A stretch of 64,000 nt of DNA from Halictus rubicundus (lineage: Eukaryota; Arthropoda; Insecta; Hymenoptera; Halictidae): contig NC_135165.1 of the NCBI RefSeq assembly GCF_050948215.1, positions 6,918,501 through 6,982,500 of the forward strand, given 5' to 3'. A program made the translations under genes and the position numbers. Under the pieces are notes generated by a model. That model was not told where the DNA came from and did not search any database. It saw only the letters and a list, made by a program, of their open reading frames with translations. Within the stretch, counting starts at the first letter, position 1, and every line of letters begins with the position of its first letter. Shown in pieces: positions 63,094-64,000 of the stretch.

Positions 63094-64000
63094 ATGACGA
63101 CACTCGGACAGATTTTGCTGGTTTGCCTCGCGTCGTACGTAGTGTCCCGGATCGACTATGCCGAAACCACACACATATCGGGAACCTTCAACACGAGGGA
63201 GTTCTTTCGTTTCCTCACCAAGTTCGGTTTCCAAAAAACCGATCTCCATCGACAGAAGGACTCGTACGGCTACATTTTCGGCAACGTGACGTCGAAGACC
63301 AATTTCTCTGTGCCGATCACGTTGGCAGTGTTGGACCGAGGTCATTTCATAGAGTATTACGGAAACAGAACGTTGGAGGACAAGAGCACAGCCTGTACTC
63401 TAATGTTCAATACCCTCAATCAAAGTTCTTACGACGTACACTGTAACGAGGAAGGTCAAGATTTCTTGAGGTACGTATCACCGAGATCTCATACGTATCA
63501 TCGTTGAAATTGTATTAAAGAATCGATTTGCATTCCCTTGATAAGGAGAGTACCTTGCCCAAAGGGTAAATTATGCCCGGACGAAGACTCCATATGGAAC
63601 ATCGTGAAGGGACATCAGTTCACGTATGTCATACAAGACTTCTGGCAGCCACGCTTCTGGTATATGAGCCTGGTAGCATGTTACAGAAACACGACTACCT
63701 GTCAATGGGAGTATTATGATAAGCAAGATGAATTAGAATATGACATTTGGCTGGTAAATGGTAATCCGAATACTAGCGGCCTAAATAGCTTAACTTATCA
63801 ATTCTCGTACGATAGGCAGAACACTATAGAACTGTATTTGCTATTCTTCATGTGCTACATAATACTTGTACCGCTACAATTGTACGCAGTAAGGTTGCAA
63901 AAACACCCTGTGACAAGACTGTTCACTGCCAGTCTTCTGTTAGAGTTCATAGCAGTATGCTTAATTTTGATACATGTGCTGAAATTCGCTCTCGACGGAG
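63094..64000 (+). CDS. GPR180/TMEM145-like membrane protein, 5' part
   Basis: Exon 1 is 63094-63470 (AG|GTACGT donor). Exon 2 starts at 63546 or 63549 and runs past the window end. A signal peptide (MTTLGQILLVCLASYVVS) is followed by a lumenal domain with NVTS, NRT and NQSS glycosylation sites and paired Cys (STACTL, VHCNEE, VPCPKGKLCP, VACYRNTTTCQ). The first membrane helices follow (IELYLLFFMCYIILVPLQLYAVRL; FTASLLLEFIAVCLILIHVLKF). This order, a lumenal domain then a helix bundle, fits the GPR180/TMEM145 (intimal thickness-related receptor) family, mapped to secretory-pathway or signalling membranes; the function in insects is unclear. The upstream frame to 63043 lacks an ATG, so 63094 is the start. 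About half of the gene is missing. Confidence 0.85.

Noticed and set aside
62586..63095. 169-codon minus-strand frame
   Set aside because: Antisense to the 5' region of the GPR180-like gene; no family features.

Overview
The window is animal nuclear DNA from an insect. Genes are intron-split with GT-AG introns (plus GC-AG exceptions) and separated by AT-rich spacers. The protein set is animal (CSPG4/kon-tiki, glucosidase II alpha, Golgi pH regulator, kinesin-5, oligoribonuclease, replication-dependent histones, S1 protease, GPR180/TMEM145-like protein). Large introns carrying CpG-rich islands and many TTAA-flanked MITEs would suit a bee or wasp, but the order is an inference and was not tested.

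Layout. Bases 1-7663 are upstream or intronic DNA of kon-tiki: microsatellites, CpG-rich islands and foldback/MITE elements, with no exon I can support. Bases 7664-24552 (+) hold seven exons of the kon-tiki/CSPG4 orthologue, from the second laminin G domain to the PDZ-binding tail; the 5' exons lie outside or were not recognised. 24553-28004 is a gene-poor spacer. 28005-31465 (+) is the complete glucosidase II alpha gene in five coding exons. It converges on a complete Golgi pH regulator gene (31976-34501, -, eight exons). A complete kinesin-5 gene follows (35350-39285, -, 15 exons), then a compact oligoribonuclease gene (40112-40893, -) whose last exon is partly duplicated in tandem.

42.6-59.8 kb is a dispersed, non-tandem histone cluster: H3 and H4 divergent; a lone divergent H2B; a decayed H3-like relic divergent from a second H4; H2A and H2B divergent; then H1. 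Every intact histone gene and the relic have a 3' stem-loop of the SLBP type. A trypsin-like serine protease gene (47670-50701) sits inside the cluster. It is followed by two extra tandem copies of its 3' end and then by a frameshifted, transposon-split second protease copy (51481-53757). 63094-64000 (+) is the 5' part of a GPR180/TMEM145-like membrane protein gene that runs off the window.

How the genes relate: glucosidase II alpha (ER glycan trimming) and the Golgi pH regulator are both secretory-pathway housekeeping genes. Kinesin-5 and the histones are S/M-phase genes. Kon-tiki is a muscle and glial adhesion proteoglycan. I see no operon-like logic beyond the histone pairs. Mobile DNA is mostly small non-autonomous elements: at least eight with piggyBac-like TTAA target sites, three of a second palindromic family, and pogo/Tigger-like foldbacks.

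Exon borders were derived by hand from reading frame, splice consensus and family similarity. No alignment or database search was run.
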